50,040 bases of DNA from Leptospira kirschneri serovar Cynopteri str. 3522 CT (GCF_000243695.2 NZ_AHMN02000021.1:1-50040); one strand, 5' to 3'. Positions 1 through 9,437 are shown, counted from the stretch's first letter. The notes: generated by a model from the letters alone, not told the origin. Program-made: numbers and translations.

Positions 1-142
1 AATCGAGGGAATATATGGGGATAAAAAGGATCCTTTCTGGTTCAAATGACCTCTTGCTAATTCCAAACTACAAATTCATTGGAGTGATCGATTCATTTTT
101 ATCATCTTCTTCATCGTGGATATAAAGAAGCCCGTAAGAACC

Positions 143-462
143 CATAACCTTACCCACAAGTTGAATAGGATTTTAGAATCATAAGGCTCAAAAACGCACA
201 TTTTTCAAGTGTTCCGACAAGAATGAGTCTTTTTACTTGCAAAAAGCATGTTTTTCTGATAGAGAAAAGTCTTCCGAATTTCTCCACCTCCGCCCCCACC
301 CAAAAATAAGGGTGGGAACTCAGTTTTACAGAGGATTTGTCGTAATTCCCACAGATTTAATATTGAAATCTAAATACTTGTGGGTAAGGTTATGGTAGAG
401 AGCGTTTTGCTTTAGTTCAATTTTGATTCTAAAATCCTATTCAACTTGTGGGTAAGGTTATG
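143..462. repeat. 38-bp perfect inverted repeat with 244-bp spacer
   Basis: Bases 143-180 are the exact reverse complement of 425-462. A 19-bp part of the arm (376-394, core CTTGTGGGTAAGGTTATG) recurs inside the spacer in the same direction as the right arm. No reading frame of note lies between the arms. It could be the ends of a decayed element or a duplication; identity is unknown. Confidence 0.85.
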
Positions 463-465
463 ATG

Positions 466-644
466 TTACTACCCGGACGCATGAAAATAGTACCAAGTTA
501 TTAACGGCCGAATTTACGAAAAAAATAGTGGTACTTAAAAAATACCGCAAATTCGGGATTTACTGCATTTTAAAGCAGGACCAAAATATTCAAATTTTTG
601 AAACAATCTAATCCAAGTATTCTATTCATCTGTCCGAGTAGTAA
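466..644. mobile_element. family B MITE-like element, copy 1
   Basis: Left end TTACTACCCGGACGCATG and right end CCGAGTAGTAA are inverted copies of each other. The internal sequence matches the copy at 18008-18169 in opposite orientation over nearly its whole length, with an insertion of about 20 bp here. No coding capacity was seen, so it would need a transposase from elsewhere. Confidence 0.75.
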
Positions 645-826
645 TTAATAATCGATTTACAGTTTTTCCTAATCAAACTGGTAATTGCAAAAGTTAGAAT
701 ATATCTATCTAAAGAATGAGTGGGTAAAAAATAAAATTCGGAAAATCACTTCCAAATCTAAAAAGGCTACGGTAAAAGAACATACGATAGACTTTTATTT
801 TTATATGAGCATGGGTAAAAATATTT

Positions 827-2128
827 CTAGGTTAAATCTTCCGGAGTTATATTTTTGAGTTTTTTGAAATAGTTGAAAAATGTGTTTTCTATCGTTTCCC
901 TTCTCGAATTTTTACCGGTTCCTAAGACAAACAAACGATCTTTGGCTCTTGATAAACCAACGTATAGAATTCTTCTTTCTTCTTCAATGATCTTTAAAGT
1001 AGAATCGAGTCTTACGTTCCAGCCGTCTGCAACGTCAACAAATACGGTATGGAATTCTAAACCTTTACTTGCATGAATCGTCATTAGATAACGTTTTGGA
1101 ATACCTTCTCTAATATATTCAGAAATCCTAAAATTAGACCTACATAAAATTTTAAAATCGTCTTTCGAAGTAGGAATCGCTCGATTAAGAAATGGAATTA
1201 GATCTGCTGTTTCTTCGATGAAGATCTTTCCGACAAAACCTTTTTCATGACGAAAAGGAAAAACTTCTTTGTCGATCTTATGACGATTCTTTTGGATTGG
1301 AATCGAGGATGTGCTTATAATCTCCGGAAGAGACCGGTAATTCGTGTTTAAAAAATGAACCTTACAGGGTTGAAAAAGATTTTGAAAGTTTAAAAAAGCT
1401 TCGGGAGAAGTTCCTCGAAAACTATAAATTGCTTGGCTGTCATCTCCTACCACGACGATAGACGCGCTTTGGGACAACAACTTTAGGAATTCAAGTTGTT
1501 CTAAATCGGTATCTTGAAATTCATCTACTATGATTTTTTGAAGGAGGCTTCTGGGTTTAAAGGTCCATTCCTCTTTGTTTTTAAGGCCGTCTAAGAACAT
1601 TTTTACTAAATCTTCAAAATCTAAAAAGCCATTGTTTTGTTTGAATTTTTGATAAGCGAATTCTAAATCTTTTTTGAGTTCTGAAAAATTTTCTTGGATA
1701 AAAGAAATATTTTCAGCCCAAAAAAAATCGTAAGGAATTCCACCGATTTTATTTTGTTCTTTTTTTAGAAATCCTCGGTAGAATTGATTTTTCTCTTCCG
1801 GAGAGAGGATTTTAGGTTTTTGTAATATAAATCTAGGATGCCATTGACTGAGAGCATATAAACAATATGCGTGAAATGTTTGAACTCTGATAGAATTTTT
1901 ATCCGTGACTTTTTGGATTCTATTCGAAATTTCAATCGCGGCTTTGCGCGAAAAAGTTAGAACCAAAACGGATTCTTCTGGAAATAAGTCTTCAACTAAA
2001 ATTCTTTCGATGATCCCAACCATCGTACTAGTTTTGCCAGAACCTGCGGCGGCGACTACTTGAACAAATCTTGTGTTTTCATCGATTACTTTTTGTTGTG
2101 CTGAACTGTATTGAACTTTGTTTTTCAT
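827..2128 (-). CDS. short UvrD/Rep-like superfamily 1 DNA helicase
   Basis: Predicted ATP-dependent 3'-5' DNA helicase of the UvrD/PcrA/Rep family, cytoplasmic. All helicase motifs are visible: Q motif (SSAQQ), Walker A AAGSGKT (residues 27-33), motif II DEFQDT (202-207), motif [15 protein letters not shown], motif IV NYRS (263-266), motif [11 protein letters not shown] (360-369) and motif [10 protein letters not shown] (388-395). At 433 residues it is far shorter than typical UvrD (about 700); the stretch between motifs IV and V is short, so the 2B subdomain appears to be missing. I chose the ATG at 2128 because AAGAGGG lies just upstream; the open frame extends 14 codons further. It stands alone. 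Substrate and repair pathway are not shown by the sequence. Confidence 0.88.
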   Translation of the reverse strand: MKNKVQYSSAQQKVIDENTRFVQVVAAAGSGKTSTMVGIIERILVEDLFPEESVLVLTFSRKAAIEISNRIQKVTDKNSIRVQTFHAYCLYALSQWHPRFILQKPKILSPEEKNQFYRGFLKKEQNKIGGIPYDFFWAENISFIQENFSELKKDLEFAYQKFKQNNGFLDFEDLVKMFLDGLKNKEEWTFKPRSLLQKIIVDEFQDTDLEQLEFLKLLSQSASIVVVGDDSQAIYSFRGTSPEAFLNFQNLFQPCKVHFLNTNYRSLPEIISTSSIPIQKNRHKIDKEVFPFRHEKGFVGKIFIEETADLIPFLNRAIPTSKDDFKILCRSNFRISEYIREGIPKRYLMTIHASKGLEFHTVFVDVADGWNVRLDSTLKIIEEERRILYVGLSRAKDRLFVLGTGKNSRRETIENTFFNYFKKLKNITPEDLT

Positions 2129-2390
2129 TTTTTCCCTCTTATGGATTACGGTTCCGAGAGCCGAAAGCACGGTTCTATTTTTTTAATGTTTTTACGGATT
2201 GATTACAGAAACATATAAAAATGATACCGACATCAACGGTGGCTTTTGCGAAAAAGTAAAAGTTTTTATAGATTGAAATATTTATCTTTTTTAAGTAAGG
2301 TTTTAGATTTTAACTTTTTAAAAGAAACTTACTCATAAGTATATAATAAAGAACTAAAGCAACAGTTTACATTTCAATCCTATAAATTTA

Positions 2391-2608
2391 GAGTAAGAAA
2401 ATTCTGGCGAATCCAACTTCGCCGAACCGCGCTCTTTAGTTCCAGTTAATAAATTGTATGAAAGAAACTTAATGCGATATTTTGTCTTAAGTTTCAATTT
2501 AAAACGCGATCTGTCGAACGACTCATGGGGAGTGAGACGCTGAGTTAGAGAGAGCGTTTTGCTGAGTTTCAAACGTTTTCGCATTGGACTACGCCGAACT
2601 CGCGTTAA
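2391..2608. repeat. family C repeat, copy 1 (reverse orientation)
   Basis: Shares with the copies at 23061 and 42003 the blocks for ACCGCGCT, CAATAAATTG-type core, ACGCGATCTGTCGA and a terminal ACTCGCGTTAA. A spurious reading frame (2354-2584) lies wholly inside it. Confidence 0.7.
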
Positions 2609-2724
2609 CCGACACGTTATCGTAACATTTACGACGTTCGATTTTATAAGGATCAGTAAAATATTATTTTATGTACTGTTGTAGTGAATTGGTTTTACAC
2701 AGAAGTATATACCAAAGTATTCAA

Positions 2725-2816
2725 TAGAGTTATTGAAAAATCAATTCACCATGTGTTGAAATGGACCATTGAAGCGGTTTTTCTGATCTTCCGCATGGAA
2801 TTTTTCAACAACTCTA
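2725..2816. mobile_element. family A MITE-like element, copy 1
   Basis: Begins TA-GAGTTATTGAAAAAT and ends TTTTTCAACAACTC-TA. The inner segment carries the family signature TTGAAATGGACCATTGAAGC. Length 92 bp including the flanking TA dinucleotides. Confidence 0.8.
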
Positions 2817-2840
2817 ATGTTTTACGCAAAAATAGGACTT

Positions 2841-3017
2841 GTCTACTCGGACGTATAAAAATAGTACCAAAAAATTAACAGGTAATTTCTTTAAAAAAAG
2901 AAGTCCTCGTGAAATTGCGTCAAACTTAGAATTGTTAGCTTTTTTAAAAGGATCTCACATTCTAAGTTTTGAAACAAGTACAAACATAGTATTCTTTTCA
3001 CAAGTCCGAGTAGTAAT
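2841..3017. mobile_element. family B MITE-like element, copy 2
   Basis: Ends are GTCTACTCGGACGTATAAAA and TCCGAGTAGTAA. The interior differs from copies 1 and 5 and belongs to a subtype shared with 9596 and 38772 (CTAAGTTTTGAAACAAG near the right side). It starts 24 bp after a family A copy. Confidence 0.7.
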
Positions 3018-3220
3018 AACATGAGTTTGGTGTAAGAAGATGGGAAAGAATTTTCTCAAAGTATAAGTTCCTACAATTTTATAAAGTCATCTATTTGCAA
3101 AGTTCGGATTTCAATTTTTTTCAGAAAAAAAATGAATCACGGACTCTTTACGTGAACTCACGTTAGTTACTGTGAGTTGCAAAAATTACTATATGGGATG
3201 AATCATAAAGAGACGTAATC

Positions 3221-3236
3221 TGTGGGAACTACCACG
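3221..3236. repeat. D palindrome
   Basis: TGTGGGAACTACCACG, preceded by AAAGAGACGTAATC, which is the reverse complement of the sequence following the copy at 5486. Confidence 0.65.
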
Positions 3237-3371
3237 TTTTATCGAGGTTTCCAAGAAATTGATTTTTAAGTTTTTGTGATAAGATTTTTTTGATCTTATA
3301 AAATTGAATATTTTACTACTCGTAGATATCCAAAACAATACACTATCATGAACTTGTTTGAAAAGTTAGAA

Positions 3372-3387
3372 TGTGGGAACTACCACA
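3372..3387. repeat. D palindrome, perfect form
   Basis: TGTGGGAACTACCACA, five-base arms TGTGG/CCACA around GAACTA. Confidence 0.7.
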
Positions 3388-4140
3388 AAAAAGTTCAAAA
3401 TCTCAGTAGGTTTTTTTGGGAACTTTTGGTAAAAATTGCCAGTTAATTTTTGGTATTATTCTCATACATCCCCAATCGTAAATTTTGATCGTAAACTTTT
3501 ATTTCAAAGCAAAAGTATTTAGTACTTTTTTATATAGTTTTGAGTAAAATGAATAACATCGTTAAAAGTTGCTTATTAGAACACTTACAAAAAATTTTTT
3601 CCAAAATGAAATTCAAAAGCTCGCATCAATTTAATTAGAATTTATTCATTTGTGAGAAATTTTGCTGGATATAGATCCGATTTCTTGAAGTTTAAATGCC
3701 TAAAAATTAAGCAATGTTGATTGAATGGGCATTTGTTCTTATTTTTTTCGAAAATGAACTTTGAATGATTATAATGAGCGCAAATTTTTCATTTTAAGAA
3801 ACAGTTTTAAGAGAAATTGTTTATAAAATGAAGAATGTTGTGTGATAGCTGGACAAACGTATCTCGATTAGGCATACTTTTTTATGTTGTGCTTATCACA
3901 ATCAATTTTGAAATCAAAATCGTAAGTAATAAGCTTACTTTAATCGCAATGTATGCTTTCATATCATTTAGAACTGAAAATGCTTAATGAAAATAGAATA
4001 TGCAAATTTTATAAAGTATTTGAAAGAATTTTTCAAAAAAGGACATATAAATTTTTTTTTTGATTTATTTCTTACTGTGGTGAAGTCAGATTAGTACTGA
4101 AGATTCGCTCTTCTAAAAATGTTCGTTTGAGGTTTCAATC

Positions 4141-4476
<336 letters not shown>

Positions 4477-4516
4477 TATTTTCGTTCACTTCAACTTTTC
4501 TTTTTCATAGACTAAA

Positions 4517-4548
4517 AATAAAAAAGGCGCTGCGGCGCCTTTTTTATT
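4517..4548 (+). terminator. strong intrinsic terminator
   Basis: AAAAAAGGCGC - TGCG - GCGCCTTTTTT: a GC-rich stem with an A-run before and a T-run after, 45 bases downstream of the exported-protein gene. The symmetric A/T flanks could also stop transcription coming from the other side. Confidence 0.93.
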
Positions 4549-4810
4549 GTAAGGGACCTTGTAATGAGTTCTATAAATTGAGTACTGAGATTTTTTTTTG
4601 TAAAACCATGTTTTAATGTAAAATACTGAATATTTTATTTATATAGTTCTGAGTAAGATGTTTTATGTTTTGATTTTTCAATTGAAAGTTATTTTGATTT
4701 AAAAAAATAAAAAATTCCTATGGTTCTCAATAGTTTGGTGCATATTACTGATCTTACGTTAATTGAGTTAAGATTATTTGTTTGCTCAAAATCATATAAA
4801 AAATATATAA

Positions 4811-4911
4811 TAGAGTTGTTGAAAAATAAATTCTTCATCTGTTTTTGTTGTATTGAAATGGATAATTGAAACAGTTTGTGAATCTCTAATATAGAATTTT
4901 CAACAACTCTA
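4811..4911. mobile_element. family A MITE-like element, copy 2
   Basis: TA-GAGTTGTTGAAAAAT at the left and TTTTCAACAACTC-TA at the right, 101 bp, same orientation as copy 1 (TTGAAATGGATAATTGAAAC inside). Confidence 0.85.
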
Positions 4912-5087
4912 ATATTCTTCATTTAAATAGGTTTTACTGAGTTCTAAGAAAGCCGTCTTAAAAATATTTTAGAATTTGGAATTTTAAATAAAGATAATGT
5001 AAATTCTGTATAAGAAATCCTTTTTTTTAGGTCAATTTTTTCGTAAAAAAATAAATGGAAAACTTTCGCAAGTCGTGGATTTACTAG

Positions 5088-5301
5088 TTAACGTGAGTTT
5101 GGCATAACGCAAAAAGGATCGATGCGAGAGGGACTTAGCAGAATGCTCTTTATGAATCGCGTTCTATAATAAATTGAAACTAAAAACGATACATTGTATA
5201 ACGTTTCCTGCATGCAATTTATTGACCAGAACTAAAGAGCCTGGTGGCTGCCTATGGCAAAGCCGGATTCGCTCTGATTTCCTTACGTAGAATTCACGTT
5301 A
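5088..5301. repeat. family C repeat, copy 2
   Basis: Left end TTAACGTGAGTTTGGCATAA, right end AATTCACGTTA: imperfect terminal inverted repeats. Inside, AACTAAAGAGCCTGG and GGCAAAGCCGGATTCGC match the copy at 35949 closely. Confidence 0.75.
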
Positions 5302-5369
5302 TTTTAACGTGAGTTCGATAAAATTTAATGCGAAAGCGATTTTACTAATCTCCACTTTCAACAATTCTA
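5302..5369. repeat. truncated C end joined to a partial A end
   Basis: TTTTAACGTGAGTTCGATAA repeats the C left end immediately after copy 2, then runs into CTAATCTCCACTTTCAACAATTCTA, which is the right part of family A (the two halves are given as one motif spanning 5345-5369). It looks like a scar from two insertions. Confidence 0.5.
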
Positions 5370-5485
5370 TTATTGAAATGTTAAACTATTCGGTTGGATA
5401 CTTGATTATATAATTCTGAGTATGCATTTTATTATGCAGCCCTGAGTAAAACCTTAAATGAAATCGTCTTGAAATTCTGAATTTA

Positions 5486-5501
5486 TGTGGTAGTTCCCAC
5501 A
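5486..5501. repeat. D palindrome, perfect form
   Basis: TGTGGTAGTTCCCACA followed by GATTACGTCTCTTTA, an extension shared with 3221 (inverted) and in part with 32467. Confidence 0.7.
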
Positions 5502-5619
5502 GATTACGTCTCTTTATTGTTTACTGATTTCTATATAATAATCCCATAAACGGACAAATTCCGGTTAGAGGTAGAATTTTACGTATTTTTAGGATAACTC
5601 CGAGTCGTACTGAAATTTT

Positions 5620-5635
5620 CGTGGTAGTTCCCACA
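5620..5635. repeat. D palindrome
   Basis: CGTGGTAGTTCCCACA, one mismatch from the perfect form. Confidence 0.65.
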
Positions 5636-5809
5636 ATTTAAATTTTCAGTACAAATTCTCAGATAAGACTCAAAGAATAGATATTGCATTTTTTTGAATT
5701 TAGAAAATACAACAATATCATTTCCAACTCTATCAAACCAAAAATGAGAACTCAATTCAAGAAACTACATCCTGATTGACAATCAGAAATAGAAAAAAAT
5801 TCTTTCGAA

Positions 5810-7279
5810 GTGCGAAAGATATTTCTCATTTTAATACTCAGCTTACCAGTTCTGTATTACATCACAACCATCCTAAGTTGGGAAAAGAAAAAGAAAATCC
5901 CGATCACAGGAGATGAACCACATTATCTAATGATTTCGGAAAGTATTCTAAAAGATTGGGATTTTGATCTTAGAAACAATTACGAAGAAGACAGAGTTGT
6001 AAAAAAAATCATCGGCCCCGTAGACGTAGAAAATCATACGATAGAAAAAAATGGAAAATACTATAGTATCCATTCGATTGGAATTTCCTACATTGTATCA
6101 ATTGGATATTCAATTTATGGAATTGTGGGTGCTCGAATAAGTCTTGCTCTTTTAGCAGGAATTCTACCTTTTTTATTCTATCAATTGGGAAAAACGTTTC
6201 AATTCTCTGGAACGGAAGCGACGGCAATCGCAGTTTTATATTCAATGAGTCTTCCTTTTCCTTTGGCTGCAGGACAAATCTTTCCAGATTTACCGACCGG
6301 AATATTATTCATCTTAGTTTTTACGATTCTACTTAAAATTGATTCTAGAACTTGTAGAGACATTCTCACGCCAAACACATACTCACCACCTCCAGAAGTT
6401 TTAAAAAAAAATCTCACTTCTAAGTTTAAAAAAATATTCGAAAATCAAAATATTCTTATTTTTGTATGTGGGCTTGCGATCGGAAGTCTAATTTGGTTCC
6501 ATGTAAAAAATCTACCCATTATAACGCTTATACTTTTTTGGATCCTAATTGATAAAAAGTTAAATCTGAAATCCAAAGGAATATTGCTCGGTACTTCTCT
6601 ATTTTTTATTTTGAGTCTTTTGATTTGCAATTTTATATGGTTTCAATCGATTTTCGGCCCTTATGGAAAAACAAATTCTCCCCCTACGTTCGAACTAAAT
6701 TTTTCTCATTGGATCACAGTATTTTTAGGCCTTTTTATGGATCGAAACCAAGGACTTTTTTTTCAAAATCCTATGATATGGCTTCAGGGAATCATTGGAT
6801 TTTTATTACTCATTCGAGATACAAATTCAAGAAAGATCGGAGTACTTCTATTATTGGTTTTAGTTTTACAACTTGGACTCAACGCAGGACATCCTTGTTC
6901 TTATGGGTGTCTTGCACTTCCAGGAAGATTTCAATGGAGTGCCGCAGTCTTATTTTTTTTGCCCGTTCTTTGTGGATGGAAAATGTTATCTAAACAAATT
7001 ACTTGGAAAATTTTTATTCTTTATGTCATTTATCAAATTTGGATCGGAAAATATTGGTTTGATCACACTGCTTCTCTCTATCACTTAATGGAGCCAGATT
7101 CTAATAAAAGATTCGGGTTTTTTCCGAAAGGAATTCTTACTTATTTACCTTCATGGACTGATCCCAATTTATCTTGGAAGGATTTATTAAATTGGACTTG
7201 GATTGGAATTTTTTTAATGCCGATATTAATATTGAGTTACCTTTGGCTTTGGAACAATCGTAAGAGTCCCAAGGTCTGA
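5810..7279 (+). CDS. multi-TM membrane protein, GT-C-type glycosyltransferase-like
   Basis: A 489-residue integral membrane protein. The first hydrophobic helix is followed by a loop with GDEPHYLMISES (about residues 34-45), an acidic motif in the first extracytoplasmic loop that is typical of GT-C polyprenyl-phosphate-sugar transferases (ArnT/PMT-like superfamily, from general family knowledge). About ten further hydrophobic segments follow, with a hydrophilic cytoplasmic loop near 180-215. Such enzymes move a sugar from a lipid-linked donor on the outer face of the inner membrane; donor and acceptor here are unknown. The frame opens with GTG at 5810 (MRKIFLILILS); no good ribosome site precedes it, so the exact start is less sure. 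The exported protein gene 67 bases downstream may be co-transcribed. Confidence 0.72.
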   Translation: MRKIFLILILSLPVLYYITTILSWEKKKKIPITGDEPHYLMISESILKDWDFDLRNNYEEDRVVKKIIGPVDVENHTIEKNGKYYSIHSIGISYIVSIGYSIYGIVGARISLALLAGILPFLFYQLGKTFQFSGTEATAIAVLYSMSLPFPLAAGQIFPDLPTGILFILVFTILLKIDSRTCRDILTPNTYSPPPEVLKKNLTSKFKKIFENQNILIFVCGLAIGSLIWFHVKNLPIITLILFWILIDKKLNLKSKGILLGTSLFFILSLLICNFIWFQSIFGPYGKTNSPPTFELNFSHWITVFLGLFMDRNQGLFFQNPMIWLQGIIGFLLLIRDTNSRKIGVLLLLVLVLQLGLNAGHPCSYGCLALPGRFQWSAAVLFFLPVLCGWKMLSKQITWKIFILYVIYQIWIGKYWFDHTASLYHLMEPDSNKRFGFFPKGILTYLPSWTDPNLSWKDLLNWTWIGIFLMPILILSYLWLWNNRKSPKV

Positions 7280-7346
7280 ATCCTTAGTTGACAAGGAAAC
7301 TCAATAAGAACCAGTATTTTAAAAGTAAAGGATTTAAAAAATCGCC

Positions 7347-7646
7347 ATGAAACTGAGTTTATATACAAATTTTCTAAAAACCGTGACTTATAGTGTGTTC
7401 CAAAATTTGATCATCGTTTATTTTTCGATTTTTTCTTCAAACCTATTCGCCCAAGAAGAAAATCAAACCGTAAAAGAAAAGATGACCTGTCAAAAAATTG
7501 AACTCATCATAAACGGGCAAAAATATGACGACGGACATAAATGTGTATCCTCGGAAGCAATTTGTTATTTGGTTGAAGGTCTTTCTTTGAGTTGTTTCGC
7601 AAAACCAAATACTGAACAAATTTCCGATAAACCAAAAACGAATTAA
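7347..7646 (+). CDS. small exported cysteine-containing protein
   Basis: A 99-residue protein beginning with a long N-region and a hydrophobic core, ending in SSNLFA before QEENQ, a likely signal peptidase I site near residue 35. The short mature part has four cysteines (in MTCQK, HKCVS, AICYL and LSCFA), which could form two disulfides in the periplasm. AAAGGAT lies 13-14 bases before the ATG, rather far for a ribosome site. It follows the GT-C-like gene by 67 bases on the same strand, so it could be its partner. The family was not recognised. Confidence 0.6.
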   Translation: MKLSLYTNFLKTVTYSVFQNLIIVYFSIFSSNLFAQEENQTVKEKMTCQKIELIINGQKYDDGHKCVSSEAICYLVEGLSLSCFAKPNTEQISDKPKTN

Positions 7647-8115
7647 ATAGATTTCTATAATATTCAAAAACAATTATTCTCCAATCCAGTCTTTGCATAG
7701 AATCTCTGTTTTATGGTCTCACAAAAATTAAAAATCTACTTTATGTAAATTTTCTAAAATATTTTTTTTTCATTTAAACGAATGGATAATGTCATTTTGT
7801 TACTTATAACATATAATAGAGTTGTTGAAAAATTTCATAGTGAAGATTCGTAAAATTGCTTCAATTGTCCATTTCAATTCAATACAAACAGATCAAGAAT
7901 TAATTTTTCAACAACTCTAATAAACGTGAGTTCGGTCATGATTCATTTTTCTGAAAAAAGTTGGAATCTAAACTTTACAAATTGGTTCTTAAAATGTGGA
8001 AACTATCACAGGTCACGATTTCACGAACCAATCCTAAAATCGTAGGAGCTCATGCTTTTAGAAAATTCTTACATTTCCGGTTTACAAGAATGTGCGCCAT
8101 TTTTACATTTGAGGT
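7647..8115. other. gap with a family A element
   Basis: Holds family A copy 3 (7817-7919) and a variant D motif at 7995-8010 (TGTGGAAACTATCACA). The rest is AT-rich and featureless. Confidence 0.6.
7817..7919. mobile_element. family A MITE-like element, copy 3 (inverted)
   Basis: TA-GAGTTGTTGAAAAAT to ATTTTTCAACAACTC-TA, 103 bp. The inner signature appears as its reverse complement (GCTTCAATTGTCCATTTCAA), so this copy is inserted in the other orientation. Confidence 0.85.
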
Positions 8116-9060
8116 GTGAATCCAAGTACAGTTCGACTGAATTTTAAATTGAATCTGATTCGTCATCTTCGAGATGGTAAACGAATGACTCTCGAAGAAC
8201 TCGCCAGTGTGACCGGAATCAACAATCAAAAAGATTTAAAAGAACAATTGGGAGAACTTTTTTTTCTTGGAGCAACTCCTCACGTTGCCGATTTGATCGA
8301 AGTCGATTACGATTCCGAAACGGATACGTTCGGTTTGATTTTACCTTTTCGTTTTGATTCTAGTTTGCGTTTGAGCATTCGAGAATGGCTGACACTTAGA
8401 AAAATTTTAGAAAAAGTTGTAGAAGTTAGCTCCGATCCAAAAACAAATTCGACTGCTCGTAAAATACTTCAGAAAATCATTTCTATTGTCCCTATCGCCG
8501 GCCAGGAAGCGCTTTCTGTTTACAAAACTGATATTCAAAGCGCGATTCAAAGCGAAAAATCTCTGATCTTGGAATATCAATCCAGAATGGGCGAAAAACC
8601 TACTCGTAGAAAAGTAGATCCTTGGTTTTTATTTCATTCATTAGAAGATTATTTATTAGGGTATTGTCATGAACGAAAGGCACCTCGAAACTTTCGTTTG
8701 GACAATATTCTTTCCTTGAAAATTGGTTCGGACCCAATCTTGCAGCCGGCCGGTCAAAAAAAATCGGATTATATCCGAGAGTTTGAAGAGTTTCGTAAAA
8801 GTTGGGAAAATTCTTCTGGAATCGCAGAAATCTGGCATACTCGAGAAGTGTTCTATAATCTCAATCGTAAGCTTGATTTGGAAAGGACTGAAGAAACCCA
8901 AAAGTTGGACGATGTAGTTTATCATTTATCCAAGGCCAAAATTCGAGAAGAAAATTGGTTTTTGGAAACGATTCTTCCATTTGGAAAAAATGTGATTTTG
9001 AAAAGTCCTGCTCATTTGGCAAAGAGAGTTTTGAGAGAATTAGAATCGATTCTTCGTTAG
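8116..9060 (+). CDS. WYL-domain transcriptional regulator (PafC-like)
   Basis: A 314-residue protein with an N-terminal helix-turn-helix-like segment (about residues 10-45, with LEELASVTGI), a middle WYL domain (about 135-205; the eponymous motif is here DPWFLFH followed by YLLGYCHERK), and a C-terminal WCX-like region ending LAKRVLRELESIL. WYL proteins are mostly DNA-binding regulators that sense nucleic-acid or nucleotide ligands; PafC is the nearest type I can name. The frame starts at GTG 8116, directly after GAGG, which is too close to act as its ribosome site; the ATG at residue 24 is an alternative but would cut into the helix-turn-helix. It stands alone. Confidence 0.75.
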   Translation: MNPSTVRLNFKLNLIRHLRDGKRMTLEELASVTGINNQKDLKEQLGELFFLGATPHVADLIEVDYDSETDTFGLILPFRFDSSLRLSIREWLTLRKILEKVVEVSSDPKTNSTARKILQKIISIVPIAGQEALSVYKTDIQSAIQSEKSLILEYQSRMGEKPTRRKVDPWFLFHSLEDYLLGYCHERKAPRNFRLDNILSLKIGSDPILQPAGQKKSDYIREFEEFRKSWENSSGIAEIWHTREVFYNLNRKLDLERTEETQKLDDVVYHLSKAKIREENWFLETILPFGKNVILKSPAHLAKRVLRELESILR

Positions 9061-9196
9061 ATACGATCGTGCCAATACTTAATTATGGAATATTATAAAA
9101 ACATAAAATTTAAATAAATTGAAAGTGTTTTATATTTTTATTTTGGATTATTATTACTAGTTTCAAAACTTGTCGTTTTTCGATAAATTTTACAAA

Positions 9197-9289
9197 ATGA
9201 AGATCAGGTATTTAATAATAATCTTATCTTTGAGTTTTACTCAGTGTTATATAGTAGATTACTGCAAATTATCACAAGAACCAGTTTGA
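9197..9289 (+). pseudogene. remnant of a lipoprotein gene
   Basis: ATG at 9197 opens a 30-codon frame reading as a spirochaetal lipoprotein start: MKIRY, a hydrophobic core, then FTQC as lipobox and eleven more residues before TGA. The design resembles the N-termini of the lipoproteins at 44769-45487. Too short to be a normal lipoprotein, so most likely the 5' end of a decayed gene; a genuine tiny lipopeptide cannot be excluded. Confidence 0.4.
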
Positions 9290-9437
9290 GTACAAAATAT
9301 TGAATTCAAAACTGTAAATTAGCGTTTTGTAAACAATTTGAAATTTGTCGGTATTTTTGAGAACCGGTAGTTGTTCCCAAGCTTTTTATAATATTTTGAA
9401 TATATTATCGATTGAAAATGAATAAACATTTAATTAT

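Larger units (their letters stand above)
1..826. other. repeat-rich gap before the helicase gene
   Basis: No credible gene was found. The stretch holds a perfect 38-bp inverted repeat (143-180 and 425-462), a third partial copy of its core (376-394), a 7-bp-stem GC hairpin with an A/T loop at 295-316, and a family B element at 466-644. From 645 to the helicase gene nothing further is recognised. Confidence 0.6.
2171..4140. other. 2-kb non-coding gap with repeats
   Basis: Holds family C (about 2391-2608), family A (2725-2816) and family B (2841-3017) elements and two D palindromes (3221-3236, 3372-3387). From about 3400 to 4128 the DNA is very AT-rich and shows no reading frame of credible length. 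It may include a long leader for the gene at 4141, but no specific RNA structure was recognised. Confidence 0.6.
4549..5809. other. non-coding gap with repeats
   Basis: Contains a family A copy (4811-4911), a family C copy (5088-5301) followed at once by a second truncated C end fused to a partial A end (5302-5369), and two D palindromes (5486-5501, 5620-5635). TTGACA at 5776-5781 could be a -35 box for the next gene, but a matching -10 box is poor. Confidence 0.6.

Noticed and set aside
2354..2584. 76-codon minus-strand frame
   Set aside because: It lies inside a family C repeat and shows no protein features; the same DNA in other copies is not open.
2684..3024. Two overlapping plus-strand frames of 61-64 codons
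   Set aside because: They run through family A and B elements; low-complexity reading of repeats.
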